From: Monarcha castaneiventris obscurior
Lineage: Eukaryota > Chordata > Aves > Passeriformes > Monarchidae
Direction: 5' to 3'
DNA length: 64,000 bases
Assembly: GCA_026261815.1 (NCBI GenBank)
Contig: JAMPIT010000258.1
Location: forward strand, 8,485,501 to 8,549,500
A program made the translations under genes and the position numbers. The notes below the pieces were generated by a model. The model saw only the letters and a program-made list of their open reading frames with translations, was not told the DNA's origin and made no database searches. Positions 11,966-31,025 of the stretch are shown in pieces. Each line of letters starts with the position of its first letter. Within the stretch, counting starts at the first letter, position 1.

Positions 11966-14900
11966 GAGAATTGTTGCCTATGACAGCAAAGAGGGTCGTT
12001 CTGCTAATCAGCCAAAGGACTTTCTGGCATCCCACAGCTCTCCCAGCCTTCAGGCAGTTGGGAGAATGAAGGACATCAAGGAATGCTCAGCATTTGGACT
12101 GCCCCAGAGCCTCAAAGGGATGTATAGGGAGGTGAGAGCATCATTCCCCTCCATGAGCCAGGTGGGGTTACTGAGCCACAGGAACAATCCAGCACTTCCC
12201 ATCACTGCTTAATGGGTGAAAGGCAGCACTCCCTGAATCCCACTGACCACAACGTGCAGCCCTCCAGCCAGCTGGCAGCCATTTCCAGGGCTGGAGGCTG
12301 TGAATGGCAGTCACTTACCAATGCTGCCAGGAAGTGGCCAGGGGCTGCTCCGGGCAGCCCTGGCTATCCTGGGACAGCTGGCCATAGTGCAGCCTGCTCC
12401 TGCCAGGCTGTTCATTAACCAAGGGCTGTCTTTTGCTGTGGTGGGGACAGCACTAGGACCACCACGGGAACAACAAGCATTTCAAAGCTGCAGCACTTGT
12501 AGATTGAATCGAGAGACCTCTGATGCCTTGGCCACTCCTGGAACATGAGTTACTCCTGTGGCATGCAGGGTCCTCTTCCTGACCAGTGAGGAAAGGATTA
12601 AGGAACTTTGCAGTCAAGGGCAGCCCAGCTTGAGCAGCACTGGGATGGGAGGTTTGTAAGAGGGGCATTTTTGGCAGCCCCTGGTTTCAAGGGGAGCAGG
12701 GGTTTTTTTAGGGTTCTGCTGTGCACTTCCCAGAGGTGAAGCTGCTGGTGTCCCTAGCAGGTGGTGACACAAAAAGTCAGGCGGGAGCCTTCCAGTACCA
12801 GACCCACCTCAAAAGGCATTTTCCCTAGAGCCTGAGGTAGGTGAGTATTTCAAAAATGCCCTCAAAGACTTGGCATTGAGAAATCACAGCTCCTGTTGAG
12901 AAATCGCATGGGAGTAGAAGAAAACAGGCAGAAGGGTTAGAGGGGTCAAGCCCTCAGATGTGGAGGCAGGATGGCTGCATCCGCAGCATCACGTCAGAGC
13001 TGTTTCCATCTACCACCCTCCCTTGGGCAGCTGGAGGCTGAGCCAGCCCCAGGCTGGGCGCTGGACCACCCCACTCGTGCCCCTGATGGAGGCTGCTCCC
13101 CTGATTTTCCTCTGGCAGGTGCCAAACGTCACATGGGTTTGGAAAAAACAAGCTCCCCAAGGTTCAGTGGTGCTGCTGCACTCAGCAGGGTTTAAGGATT
13201 AGTCATTGCCTGTTCCTGCAGTGTCAGCACCTGGACTGGGGGTGTGGCAAGAGGAAGGGAACCCATTAATTTTTTACCTCTGAGTTGCAAAAGAAGTGAG
13301 CAAAGACACCCTTATAATGAGTAACAGCAGGAGTTTATTCCCTGCCCTGTGCATAGGGTGAATGTGTGACAGATGCCCGAGCTGTTCACCCTGCAATGCC
13401 TGGACATGGCACCCTGCTGAAGGCTCAGTGGGTCTCAGTGTCCCTTTCCCCACGGAGCCCTGCCATGGCTGTGAGTCTGAGCAAGGACAAGGATGAGGCT
13501 TTACTGCTGGGCTTGCCCAGGAGCTTCCGTGCTCGGTCTTATCACCACCAGCGCCCCTTTGGAGGTCACTTCCCTGGGGAAAACACCTGATGCAGGAGCC
13601 AGTGCTATGTCCTAGCGGGATCTCACCTCTGCCCTGTCCAGGGGGCTGTCCTGCCTCAGTTTCCCTTGCCTGTGAAGCACAAGCCGAGGCTGACTGAAGC
13701 TGCCTTCCGCGAGCTGTGCAGCCGCTTGCAGATGCTTCTCGGTGTGATCCTAAAAAGAACAAAATGGAGCGAGCATAAATGAAATTTATTGTTGGAAAAT
13801 CTTAATTAGATTTTAAGCCCCAAAGGGAGAAAAGTGAGGTATTATCTGACACAGCTAATGAGTGTTAAGGGTCCATTGTTATATTTCTTGTTTACCTTTC
13901 TGTACTGGCTGATACAGCCCAGATCCTCGCCTGTACTGCCATAATTAGGATATCTCATCTCTTGCTGATAGGGTCGGGATGCTCTTTAAAGCACAATGCT
14001 GTCTCATCCCTCCCTGGCAGGATGAGCGTGATTGGGAAGACAACTTCTGGCGTGCCAGTGCTCGTGCCTTCCACACCGCCCCTGTGAGCTGGAGAATGTC
14101 CTCCAGAGCCAGGGCTCTACCTGAGAGCCTCCACGTGAGGGGCACCTCCCACAGCCTCAGTGACCTCTCTGAAGGGCCCTAAGCCACCTTGCCTGGGGGC
14201 CAAATCCTCCCCAACACCTCTCTCCATGCAGTACAGGGGGCCGAAGCTGTCCTTCACAAGCCTCTCCATGCCCACCAGTGAAGGGGAAGGACACCATGGG
14301 TGCTCCATCCTACCTCCCCACTCCATAATGCCATTCTCTCTGAAGCTTTGGGCTTCAGGAAGACGTCCAGGGTTGCGTTCTGCTGCAGAAAGGATAGATT
14401 TCTTTTGAGCAGAAGATATTCAGGGTGGGGTTTTCTGCATTCCCAATTTGTTACAAGGTGTATCACAGCTTCTCTTTGTGACCTAGGAGGATGCAACACA
14501 TCTCTTGGACCCCCAGATAATGGAGTATCATGTTGAAAGCCACCTTTACTCTGATGTTCCCCCTATCTCTCCTGAGGCTCTTTAGCTAGGAGGGTTTGAG
14601 ATGTTTCTGTTCCAGCTGTAACTACAGCCCTGGAGCAGCTTGGGCAGGTGGACACTTAGCATATAAGTTATCCCAAGGTAGTTTAATTAAAGACTTGCTG
14701 TATTCAGGTAAATTGCAGCTGGAAGCAGCACCAGCTCTAGCCCTGCACCTGAGCAGTGTAGCCTGGGGTTTGTCTCCTGGCATTGGGCACCTTGACACCC
14801 AGGAGGTGTAATTTGGACCTCCAGAGGGAAAAAGGGCGCCCATCCCACCATGGTGGCCCTTTGGGTGGGGAAGAAGCCCAGCCACCCAGGTAGAAGCCAG

Positions 14901-15230
14901 GAGCATGGCATGGAGGGGTGGCTGTGTGTGGGCAAGGGGGCTGCAAAGTTTTTGGTCTCGATTCAAGCCACTGAAAGCCAGGAGTAAAATACCATCCATT
15001 GTTGGTTTATACACCCGTAGTAGCCAAACAAACATCCCCGGAGCCTGTCCTTATCACTTTATTACACCTGCTAGAGTGAATAGATTAAAGAGGATGGGGG
15101 AGGGGGGAGAAAGCTGAAGAATCCAGCAGAAAAACTGGGTTTTGGGATTGTTAATTATTCTCTGGGGTCTCTAATCTTTAACTGGCAAACAGCATCACTA
15201 ACTGTCTTAAAGCCCCTCCTGGAACATCCT

Positions 15231-15362
15231 GATAATAAGCCATCTGCATGAAGGCACCCCGTTATCTGCCCTCCTCCAGCCGCCTGTGACATGGCTGGAG
15301 TGGGAGATAATGAATGTGTGGTGTGTAATAACGACACGTCATTCATGATTATCGGCCTGATA
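15231..15362. promoter_or_regulatory. Cluster of GATA motifs, candidate distal TAL1-locus enhancer
   Basis: Within about 130 bp there are GATAATA (15231), TTATCT (15262, an AGATAA on the minus strand), AGATAA (15305), TTATCG (about 15349) and a terminal CTGATA (15357). A CATCTG E-box core lies at 15241-15246 between the first two. On the minus strand the 15262 site reads CTG, nine bases, then AGATAA, close to the TAL1/GATA composite arrangement. It is about 3.3 kb 3' of the PDZK1IP1 polyadenylation signal. Motifs are seen; enhancer function is inference from motif density and position. Confidence 0.35.
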
Positions 15363-15393
15363 CCCAACCTTTTAGCTCCATTGTTTGTGCTTC

Positions 15394-15472
15394 AAAAAGA
15401 AGAAAAAAAAAAGGGGGAAAAAAAAGAGAGAAAATAAAAAGGAGAGGGGGGAAAAAAGAAAAGGGGGAATTT
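15394..15472. repeat. A/G-rich low-complexity tract
   Basis: Successive runs of A and G (poly-A broken by GGGG and GAGA blocks) over about 80 nt. It sits just right of the GATA-motif cluster and generates phenylalanine-rich false frames on the minus strand. Confidence 0.75.
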
Positions 15473-17832
15473 TTGGTGCTGTGGATTGTCCCGGGGTCTC
15501 CAAAGTGTCTCCCTGCCAAAGGGGCTGGCTCTTGTAGCATCTCCCAGAGGGTTTGTTGGTACTCGGGGAGGGCTCGCCTGTGGATTGGCGGCTGCTGTAG
15601 CCATGGTGATGGAGGAGCGAGCTGAGACAGCACAGAAATGTCACTGCCTGGCAGGGAGACATTTGGGGCAAATGTGCGGGCGATTAGATCTGTGTCACTG
15701 GCTGCTGCCCGGCTCCTCGTACAGCTCCTCTGCTGCTCTCCAACCGTTTGGTGGTGGCTTGGCAGAGGAGGTTATCTTGTACACGCTGCTGTCCAGAAAC
15801 TGCCACCGTTTGAAGGTGGGGGGGATGTTTGTGCTGCTCAGTTTGACCCGGCTGAGCTGAAAACTGGAGGAATTTTCTCCTGGTTGCTGCTGCATTTGGG
15901 CTCCACGGTGCATCAGTGCTGCGAGAGCTTTCCTCAAAAGCTTTGGCCCTTCAAACTGCAAACCTGGTGTAAGCTGATTCTTAACAGGAAGAGATTTTAG
16001 TGTTTGGCTCAGGGTACCTCAATTACTGTCAGAGCTGCCTGGAATAACAATCCATTTTTTGGTCAGAAATGGCAGCAGTTTCTCCTCTCTTTCCCAAGCA
16101 GATTTCCAAGAGCAGTTTCCCTGGAGAAAGTCTCTGCTGGAAGTGGTTGTGGTTTGGCCATTCATAACAATCTGGCAATCAGAAGGACCTTGGGAAACCA
16201 AATGGGCAGCATTGGTGGTGGCAGTGAATAGGGTGATGGCCCCAAAACACAGGGCACCATACAGGCCATGGGGTGGGCAGCAGCTTGGGGTCCTACCCCA
16301 CCATTCCCCAACCAGAAGATGCTGTGGTCACACCTTTGGGTGGCACCTGGTTTCCTTCGCAGCCCACAACCAAGGAGGCTGGGCTGGCTGTTTGTGGCCA
16401 AGTGCACCCAAAACTCATTTCTTGGACTACCTGCTGGAGAGCAGATGAGCAGAGTTTCAAGGGGGTTTGCCTGTTCCCAGATGGGTGGCTGAAGTGTCTG
16501 ACAAATAGGATTTTTTGGTAATGAAAAGGTGTTATCAAATTACTGCCCTCTGAAGGCCTTGATGTGCTGGAGCTGGGGAGGAGGACAGCAGGAGTCTGAC
16601 CTTTCAGACCTCAGTCCAACAGCAGTGCCAGGGTGGTGGCACTGGCATCCACACACAGCCTGCACCCAGTCTCCTTCTGTGGCTGAGAAGGGGAGGGTTG
16701 GGAGAACAGGTGCCTTGCAAAATAAACATGAGCTGCACCTTGCTGGTTAATCTCAGCATCCCTGTCCATTTTGGTACCCAGACAGCCAAAACAAAGGTCT
16801 GGATGCAGCCTGAGGAGAGTTTTGTTTCTCCATCTGAGGATACAGTAGGCAGCAGAGATGGGGAGCAGGAGGGCTGCAGGGGTTCAGTCAGATGGGGAGA
16901 TGCTCTGGTTTGGCTGTCCTGATGTGGCAGAGAGCTGCCCAGACAGACAGACAGACATGGTTTGGATATGTTGGTGCCCGCAGTGATTCTGATGATGCCA
17001 CTGCTGTGGGTGAAAGCTGCACAGTCTGTCACTGTGGTGTGGCACAAAGGCAGGCCTTCATGCCTTCGTTTCCCCTGATGCCCCATGGGTGCCCAGGCCC
17101 TCGCAGTGACAAACTTCCCCTGGGCTCTGGGTAATGCCACCCACGTGCCAGGGACTGTGACAGAGCAGTGGCTGCTCCGCTGAGGGTGGGCACAGGGCAC
17201 AGCAGTTGCCTTCCTGGGCCTGGCTGTGCTGCCTGCCAAGCCCAGGGGATTTTACCAGGGACTAGGGAGGACTTTTTCTGGGTCTCCCACTGCCACCTAG
17301 TGATCCATTTCACACCCCGGACTTGCAGCTCATCCAGATGGTCCGCCTTGACTGGTGCCCGGGAAAGGCTCTCTATGCCCCAATCCCAACAACAAGCCCA
17401 ATCCCAGGTCCAGCGCTCACCTGCACCCCTTGGACAGGCCATTCATGAACTGAGCTGGCAGTTCTCAGCCTCTGCGGAACAGGGGTGGAGGCAGATTCAT
17501 GTTTCCTCTTCTTTTATTTTGCAAGCTGATTTGTTCTTACCACCAGCCCTTTTGTGTGTGCGGAGTGTATTCCTGTTTTGCTTTGTTTGACCACACATCA
17601 TTTCAGTTGTTTCCTTACCAGGGAAACTCCTGGAGTCAAAGGTGAGGTGATGGATGGTGTGGGATGTGTGGAAACAGGTTCCTCAGGCTCAACAAGGTGC
17701 ATGGAAACAGTGCTTGTGGCTTGACAAAACACTGACAGGGCTGCACCCTCGGGCACAGCCTTGCCTGTGGCCTGCTGCACCCCCAAATGCAAAGGAAGCC
17801 AAAGCCGTGCATGGAGATCATCCCCACAAGGC

Positions 17833-17838
17833 TTTATT
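17833..17838 (-). terminator. Polyadenylation signal of CYP4 paralogue A
   Basis: TTTATT on the + strand is AATAAA on the minus strand. It is the only canonical signal between the stop codon at 18573 and this point and implies a 3' UTR of about 750 nt. Confidence 0.6.
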
Positions 17839-18572
17839 CTCATTTCGGAGAGGAGAACAAGGCTGATCACAGGCTGTTTCCAGCGTGCCAAGTGTTTCCT
17901 CCAGGTTAGCTGGTGGCAGGTTTCTGTGTTGGCTCCTGAGCACCCTCAGCCCAAGGAAGTTCAGAGCTGGGGCAGCAAACAACCGCAGGCATTCATCTCC
18001 ATAATGGTGGGCACAGTGCCAGCCCCAGAGCGGGAATGGTTTGGAGGGTGGTTTGTGGGGATGCAGTGAGGCTGCAGGGAGGAGCCCTCCTGCCCCAGCA
18101 CAGCCAGGCTGGAGGCAGGGCAGGGCCTCTGTGCTGGGGCAGCGCCCAGGCTTTAGGCATCCGTGCAAACCATGCCCAGCATTGTTCACTGCCAAGCCCA
18201 AGCGGGGAACTGACAGTGGGACAAATCCACAGGCGGGTGACAGAAGTCCTGTCAGGGAGCATGTGGGGGCAGGTTGGAGGTGAGGAGATGAGCAGGATGT
18301 GGACGATGCCCGTGGAGGTGAGGGATGAGCCACAGCCATGCTGTGGAACCCCCTTAGCAGTGCTGTTCCCCCTGCAAGGAGGGGACCTGCACCTGCTGGG
18401 TTTGGTGTTTGCGGGCTCAGCGAGCCCCTCTGGACAGCAGCAGGAAAAGTGTTAATATGGGAGAGGTCCAATATGGCCACTGTGGGTCTGTTTGGCGTTC
18501 CCCTCTTAAACCTCTGGGTGAGGGTCTCCCCTGGGAGAGCTCTCGCCCCCCCTGCCACGGTACCCCACGGGA

Positions 18573-24810
<6,238 letters not shown>

Positions 24811-24951
24811 GCTGGTCCGGGGCACTGCCTTCTCCTGCCTGTTTCTCACCTGCTCCTCTCACACCTGAGCCAGGTGGGGAGCTCAGTGCAGGTAAAAATC
24901 CTCTCCCTCCTCCTCTGCAGGAGCTGAGCCCGGCGGAATGGAGCTGACAGC

Positions 24952-24960
24952 AATTTATAG
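24952..24960 (-). promoter_or_regulatory. TATA box of CYP4 paralogue A
   Basis: On the minus strand the sequence is CTATAAATTG, 142-150 nt upstream of the ATG at 24810. That predicts transcription starting near 24925 with a 5' UTR of about 115 nt. No other TATA-like site was noticed close upstream of the start codon. Confidence 0.6.
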
Positions 24961-25018
24961 CTGCTGGAACATCGCGGCAAACACTGCGTCAGCTCAGCCA
25001 GCAGCCTGTGCTCCCACT

Positions 25019-25031
25019 CACCCTTTGACCT
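25019..25031 (-). promoter_or_regulatory. Imperfect DR1 element (PPAR/HNF4-type) upstream of CYP4 paralogue A
   Basis: On the minus strand the site reads AGGTCAAAGGGTG: a perfect AGGTCA half-site, one spacer base and a degenerate second half. It lies about 60 bp upstream of the TATA box. CYP4A genes are classic PPAR-alpha targets through DR1 elements, and HNF4 also binds DR1 sites containing CAAAG. Binding is inferred from sequence only. Confidence 0.4.
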
Positions 25032-28000
25032 GCTTTCTGCTGCCTGCCCCTGCAACCTGGATAACAAACAGCCTCTGAATATTTCCCGCTTTGTCTGAAG
25101 TCCCAGCAGCACTGTCACACACACTCACAGTCCTCCATGCCCAGGTGGACAAAGCCAGAGGAGGGAGGAGGTGAGATGTGGGCAGGCTGGAGCTCTAGCT
25201 GAGCTCCATGCTGTCTCAGGCAGTTCAGGTATAGAAGCCATCCGTCTGCCCACATGAGGTGAGGAGCACACAGGCCACCTCTTCCCAGTGAGTGAGCTGC
25301 ATGGATTCAGCCACCTTCATCTGTAAAGGCAGCGCTCTGGGTGACTGCAGCACCACCCAGCTCTGCCAGGCTGTGATCGAGAGAATGGACATAACTCCTG
25401 CAGCACACAAGGGATGTGGCCCTGTTCCCCCAGGGCTCCTACCACAGACAAAACTGCTGTCCAGAGGAATCATCATGGCCAGTGAGACAAGGAGAGGAAA
25501 TGCTCCAGAGCACTGAAGCGAGCGGCATTAAGGTGGAGAGCACATGATGGGGAGGTGTGATGGGAGGTCATGTTCCCTCTACAGTGCTGGTGAGCCCTCC
25601 TTCCTCTGTCCACATGGCCTCTCACCTTCTCCAAAAAAGGCTCTGTATCACTGCATTACCTCTCTAATGGCAGTGATTGGTTAGGGCCCAGGTAGGACCC
25701 TCCTAGGAATCCCTGTGCAGATCCTGCTGGTTACCCGGACTCACATCCCATAAGCCCTGAAACCTGGAATGACAATGTGGAGTTGGTGGAGAACTGGGAC
25801 TGGAAGCCTGACGTGTGTGGGTGACTTCCAGGCGTATTGTGAAAAGGAGGATCACCAAATAGGCAGAAGTAATGTCCCATTTGTATCTTGGGATACTATG
25901 AGGATAAATGGGTTATCAGCTGTGGAGACTGATAGTCTGATAGGATACAATGTAGGGGCTGCCGAACTTTGTGAGCATTTCTCTTCAATGTAACATCTCT
26001 GAGACACAGGACTTCTGATGTTTGGGCACTTTCCTTTAGTTTTTAGTCTAAAATATGCCAAGTCCCGTGTTTTCTGCTTGTAGAGTCATTTTGTTGAAAA
26101 AATGTACTGTTTATTTGAAGTTCAATGTCATTGCCTTGGAGAACATCCCTGGTAGGCACTACACTGAGCAGCATTACCTTTTCACACACTTGGCCCTCTT
26201 CATGAAAATTAGTGTTTCGTGTTATACTGAGCCAGCTGGACCTGTGTGAGAGTTCAGGGGAGAGTTAAAGGTTGATCTTTAGGAGGCAGAAAGCTGCAAT
26301 CTGTCGGGTTAGGCATTTCTAAGGGAGGGCTTTGGCTGTAGCTAGAGCATGAGGGACCCAGTTTGCTATGAAAAACTCTCATGTGAAGACCTGCAGCAAA
26401 TTCCTGAATCTATTGGTGTTGTGTGGCTGGGTCTCTCACAAGGTCTGCACAAGGAAAACAGGGAGGTCTGATGGTTGAGCCTTTGTTCATTGCCAATGGA
26501 GCTGTCTGGAATTTCCTGTGGCACCTACCTCATAACCAGACTGACCAACCTGGATTTGGCTGGCAACTTTCAGCAATCACGTAAAAAATAAGTCATAAAT
26601 ACCCCCGAACCCACAGGTGGAGGGGACAGGCCAGTGGATGGAGTTTCTGGTGCAGCCACAGATGAAACTTTTATAACAACCCAGAAATTCTCAGTGGTGA
26701 CAAAGTCCCTGGACAGTGGGTTTGACCATGAACAGGGTCAATTTTTACCAAACTGGTTATAAAATAACCAATAACAACTGTTGAGCACGAAGCCAAGGGA
26801 GATGGGTTGTCTTGAAGGTCAAGTGAGGTGTCAAGTGCTGAGATGATATGGAGGGAACATAAGGAACAGAGTGGCTAAACCCACATTTATAGGGATTTGT
26901 AGCAAGAATCTGAGCTTGGGTGGTAGCAAAACTGGGTACTTAATCCAGCTTCCAGCCTCTGCATTCTGTATTTCACTGGTGGAGGGGAGAGAAAAGCCTT
27001 TCTCATGTATTTCAGAGGTTTCACAGCGAGAGAGGCCATGAACGCTCACAGCCTGGGGAAGACAACTCAGGAGGTTTTGCAGGGGAAGAAACCATGAAAG
27101 TTCAGAAGGGAAAGTGAAGTTGCTGCAGAGCTGCAAGTGGAGAAAAGTGAAAAGGGACAGTAGTGGTTTGGTCATTGTAAGGGCCTGGGACAAGGCCAGA
27201 ACAATCTGTTAGCACCAGGAGAATCTACAGCTCTGGTGCTGGAGGAATCCAGAAGAGCTCAGCATGAAAAAGCAGGTACAAGGGTCTTCTGATAGCCACA
27301 GCAGTCTGGGGGGGCTGGCAGGGGGAGCAGAAGCTTGGCTTGACCTTCTGGACATTTGAGACTGGTGAAACTGCAGTTGGGTGTTAAAGGACACTTGGAA
27401 GGCTGTCAAACATTTGCAGAGAGCCTCTGGAGGGTTGGCTCAATGCTGTGGATGTCCACGTGATGGCAGTAGGGCCACAATAGGTCAGGCCACCAACACA
27501 AAACAGCCCACTTACACTAAAAAATTTCCATCCCATACCACCACCATGGACACAGCAGGCTGTGGAGTTTGGGATTTTTTTTTCTTCCTGGGTTTTGGGA
27601 ATTTCTCCACTTGCTTTAGACACTTAAGCAGAAGAAGGAGAGGTTCTTCATCATTGATTTAACTCACACTGTTGGAATTCATTGCAAAAGAACTGGTTTA
27701 CTGAGCAGGTGAAATCTAGGTGGCAAATGGGTACTTTGCCCCAGAGCGTGACCTTGCAGCAGCTGCTTTCCCTGGTTGTGCCTGTGTTTATTCAGATAGG
27801 AAGAAGAGCCCAGGCCCATCTGTCCCTGTGTGTTCCTGCAGCACTTAGTGATGACAGATGAAATGTAGCAGTAATGCCAAAAAAAATAATAACATTTCAA
27901 GCTTCCAAACACACGATAGATGAGAAAATCATGGCAAGAGCCCAGCAAGTGTTGCAGAGTAATGCAAGCTGCCTGGATCCCATCTGACCACACATGTCTC

Positions 28001-28830
28001 GAGGATGAATGTATATCTGGAAGCATTTAATACAGCTGTCTTACAAATATGTTGCAATACTTATTTAATTTACAGGCTGCTTCCAGTGTGAAATCCCAGC
28101 GGAGTTTAGATGGAAATTGCTGGTGCCATCTGACAGCGAATATTCCTGGAGAGTGGCGTGGGTCCTGTGCAGGGACAGAATTCCTGGTGCTGCGAGCCAG
28201 CTGCTCTCCCTGCTGGTCCTGCTGCTTCCAACAAGCCTGGCAGCATCCAAAAAAGTGCCACCACCGAACTGAGATGGACTGACACCCTTCAGGTGACTGG
28301 GATGTGGCTGCACAGCACCGGTGACAATCCGTGGGGAAAGGAATAACTTTGCAGGAGCAGGTGGCATCTTTGCCCTGCTGCTGTCGAAAAACCAAGCCGT
28401 GAGGAGAGAAATCCAGGATGTTTTTAACTGAAACAAAGACTTACCCTTGTTGCACCTCACATAGCCCCTCCCGTGAGTTCTTGTTAAAATAGTTGTCTGA
28501 AGGTCTGAACGAGGCAGTCCAAGGTCAGCCCATCATCTCTGCAATTACCCTTTCTGCAGAAAGCAGGGAAGGATTAAAGAATGAGGCAAGCTCTCTGCAG
28601 CTGGTCCATGACTGTCGTTATTGCTGTGAGCTGTACCTCCCATGTGACCCGGTCTTTCTATTATTACCATGTCTCTAATACCCAGGAGGGGAAAGGCAGC
28701 TGGGGGGAATTGCTGTCAGGAACCACATTCTGGAAAGATCTGGCTCACTCTGGCTCTGGGGCACAGCAGCTCCTGTTGAAGCCTCAGGCCTGCTCTCCAG
28801 TTCAGAAGCAGAGCAGAGGTGGAAGATCTG

Positions 28831-28915
28831 TGATGCAGGACATGAGATGATGCAGGATGTGGGATGATGCAGGATGCAGGATATGGGATGTGGGATGCAG
28901 GATGCGGGATGCAGG
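28831..28915. repeat. GGATGCA-type minisatellite
   Basis: A tandem array of 7-10 bp units built on GGATGCA/GGATGTG, with about ten degenerate copies. It lies in the spacer between the two CYP4 genes. Confidence 0.8.
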
Positions 28916-29983
28916 CTGGCTGGCCTGGCAGGGAGAGCTGGCCTGGCATGCAGTGCTGGCCCGTGTGGCTCAGGGAAGGTGGGAGCTGGGCTGCCATGGG
29001 TGCTGTTATTTGGAAGAGTGTCTCCAGTTCCTGGCCTCGGGGGGTGACAGCACCAAGGAGAGATTTGTGAACAGGTTTATGCTGGGTTTGGGTGGCTACA
29101 AGGGGAACCAGGCTCTGCTCCCTTCTCATGCAAAGAAGCCACATGCACAACACAGAGAGGATGGTGAGAATGTTGCAGGGCATCTTCCCTTTTCCACTTC
29201 AGATTTGAAGAGGCAGATCTTTAGTGAATCTAAATGTCACAACGGGGACAATGACTGAACAGGCTGAAGACAGGAGCAGTCAGGCTTTTCCATCCCAGGG
29301 CCCAGAACATTCATGTGTTGGGTGATCCAGTTGGGAAAGCAGCAGTGCAGCTTTTCCTGTACCCCCAATTCAGTCCACTCACCAAAACCAAACCAGAGGT
29401 AACCTGCCCCAGCCTTACACCACATCCATTACCTCCTTTGGGATTCTGGAGTATTCAGTAAAACCAGTCACCAACTTTTAAAACTTCTGCAGATTCCCCA
29501 AATAACCTGTGTCCGGGCTTTAGAAATCTTAGGGAGCGCTTGATGTTATGTAATCTGTATCCACCCAAATGCAATTTAGCAGCTGCCATTTATTTACATG
29601 AGGACAGTTATGTCAAATTCCCCTAGTCTGATCCCCTTTAACCTGCTCTTTTCAGTGGGTACACCACAATTTCAGCCTTTGCTCTTGCTCATTAGATGCT
29701 CGTGCTTTAATCTTTCACATTGGAATGCCAAGGTTCATCCACTCCTCTTTAGATGGCATTTTTTTTCAAATCTTGTCTTTAAAAGAAAATTGCATCCAAT
29801 ACAGAGATGTATGTAATTTATTCTGGTAACTTCAGTTATTTTGATTAAAAATTTTCTCATTTTGCACTTTAGAGTACGTAAGCTTGGAGTAGATGCTGTT
29901 GCTTTTATACTTAAATCTCCAAACAGGGTTGAAGGACACTGTCTCATTTCATTTGCTGAAAGAGAAGCAAGTGAAAAATTTTT

Positions 29984-30016
29984 GAGAAACATTTGTGTTT
30001 GAGAAACATTTGTGTT
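29984..30016. repeat. Short tandem duplication
   Basis: The 17-mer beginning GAGAAACATTTGTGTTT occurs twice head to tail. It has the form of a replication-slippage event and lies in non-coding DNA. Confidence 0.75.
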
Positions 30017-31019
30017 TATGCATCCAAGTACGATGTTTGCTGTGACTGCAACGGCAGGATATTATTGATTCATATTACCTTTTCTGTCTCTCTGTGTACA
30101 GAATACAGAATACTGGAAAGATTGCTGCCTGTCAGTCATCTCCTCTCTTGGCTTTGTGCAATGTCTGTGCCTGCTCTTGAACTTTGGACTCGCATCCCAT
30201 TCAGGGCAGCAGTTTTTCCATTTATCAAGATAATTTTGCATCCTGATATGGCCCTCCAAAGAGCTTGTGGTGTCTCATAGTTTTGTAAGTTTTTACATTT
30301 TGATAAGCATACTCTGCCTCTCTCCATTGTGGAGTTGTGGTTCCAGCTCGAGAGCTGCACCTCATGTCTCAAGAGAGGACAGGCAGCTGGAGAAAGTGGA
30401 TTTTCTCCTGGGCTGCCCCAGCATATCCTTGCAAACCAGCCTCTGCAGGTGGGAGCTGTATGAAGTCAGCTGCTGTCGTACAGCACAGCAGCCTTCTCAC
30501 AATCCTGGAACCCCAGCTGGCATCACTGTGATGGTAATTGCAACAGCAGCTTTTGGGATTTCACATTTGATGTGTGATATTCTAACCCAATAATGATCCC
30601 TGCAGAGGCAGAGGACAGCTCACTAGTGTCCTCCAGTGCACCAACTCTCATAACCTTACCAGCTTAAGAAAATAAAATTATTTTTATTTTCTTAAATAAA
30701 AGGTTTATATGAAATAAAAAATAAAATTTCCCTAAAAAAAACAGGGAACCCACCCCCACACTTTCTAACTATCAGAACTTTGACTGAAGATTGCTTATTG
30801 GACCCTTGTTAAAGAGGTGCCCATGGAGGGAGATGCTGTGTTGGCTGTGCCTAGAGATCCACAGGAAGTTTCCAGGCCTGTCCAGGGTCATCTCTTGCTG
30901 CTCATGGGCTTCCTCTCCATCTTCCATTTCTAAAGGGGTTTCACACTGCATTTGTGATGAAGCAGACTAGCACCAGCAATATACAACAATACAGCTGCTG
31001 TTGCAGGAAAAATTATTGG

Positions 31020-31025
31020 TTTATT
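31020..31025 (-). terminator. CYP4B1: Polyadenylation signal of CYP4B1-like gene
   Basis: TTTATT on the + strand is AATAAA on the minus strand, 558 nt beyond the stop codon. No earlier canonical signal lies between them. Confidence 0.65.

Larger units (their letters stand above)
11990..17815. other. Intergenic DNA between convergent PDZK1IP1 and CYP4 paralogue A
   Basis: No exon is recognised on either strand in this tail-to-tail interval. Contents that can be named are a TTTATT (AATAAA on the minus strand) near 13337, the GATA-motif cluster at 15231-15362 and an A/G-rich tract at about 15394-15472. The long frames here (for example 13274-13762 minus, 16604-17239 minus) show no conserved motif and no splice structure. 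In mouse and human the distal TAL1 erythroid enhancer maps just 3' of PDZK1IP1, which makes this interval the positional counterpart. Confidence 0.55.
25040..30990. other. Intergenic DNA between the two CYP4 genes
   Basis: I read both strands for residual P450 exons (I-helix, ExxR, heme loop) and found none, so no pseudogene copy is supported. The contents are a GGATGCA-type minisatellite (28831-28915), a small tandem duplication near 29984-30016 and an AT-rich zone with several AATAAA-like strings near 30660-30735. The open frames present are short and non-homologous. Confidence 0.55.

Noticed and set aside
13321..13790. A possible 3' terminal exon of another minus-strand gene (TTTATT at 13337)
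   Set aside because: A single AATAAA hexamer with no upstream coding exon or conserved protein is not enough to call a gene.
25040..30990. A possible decayed third CYP4 copy between the two genes
   Set aside because: No residual heme-loop, ExxR, I-helix or N-terminal FPG motif was found on either strand in the spacer.
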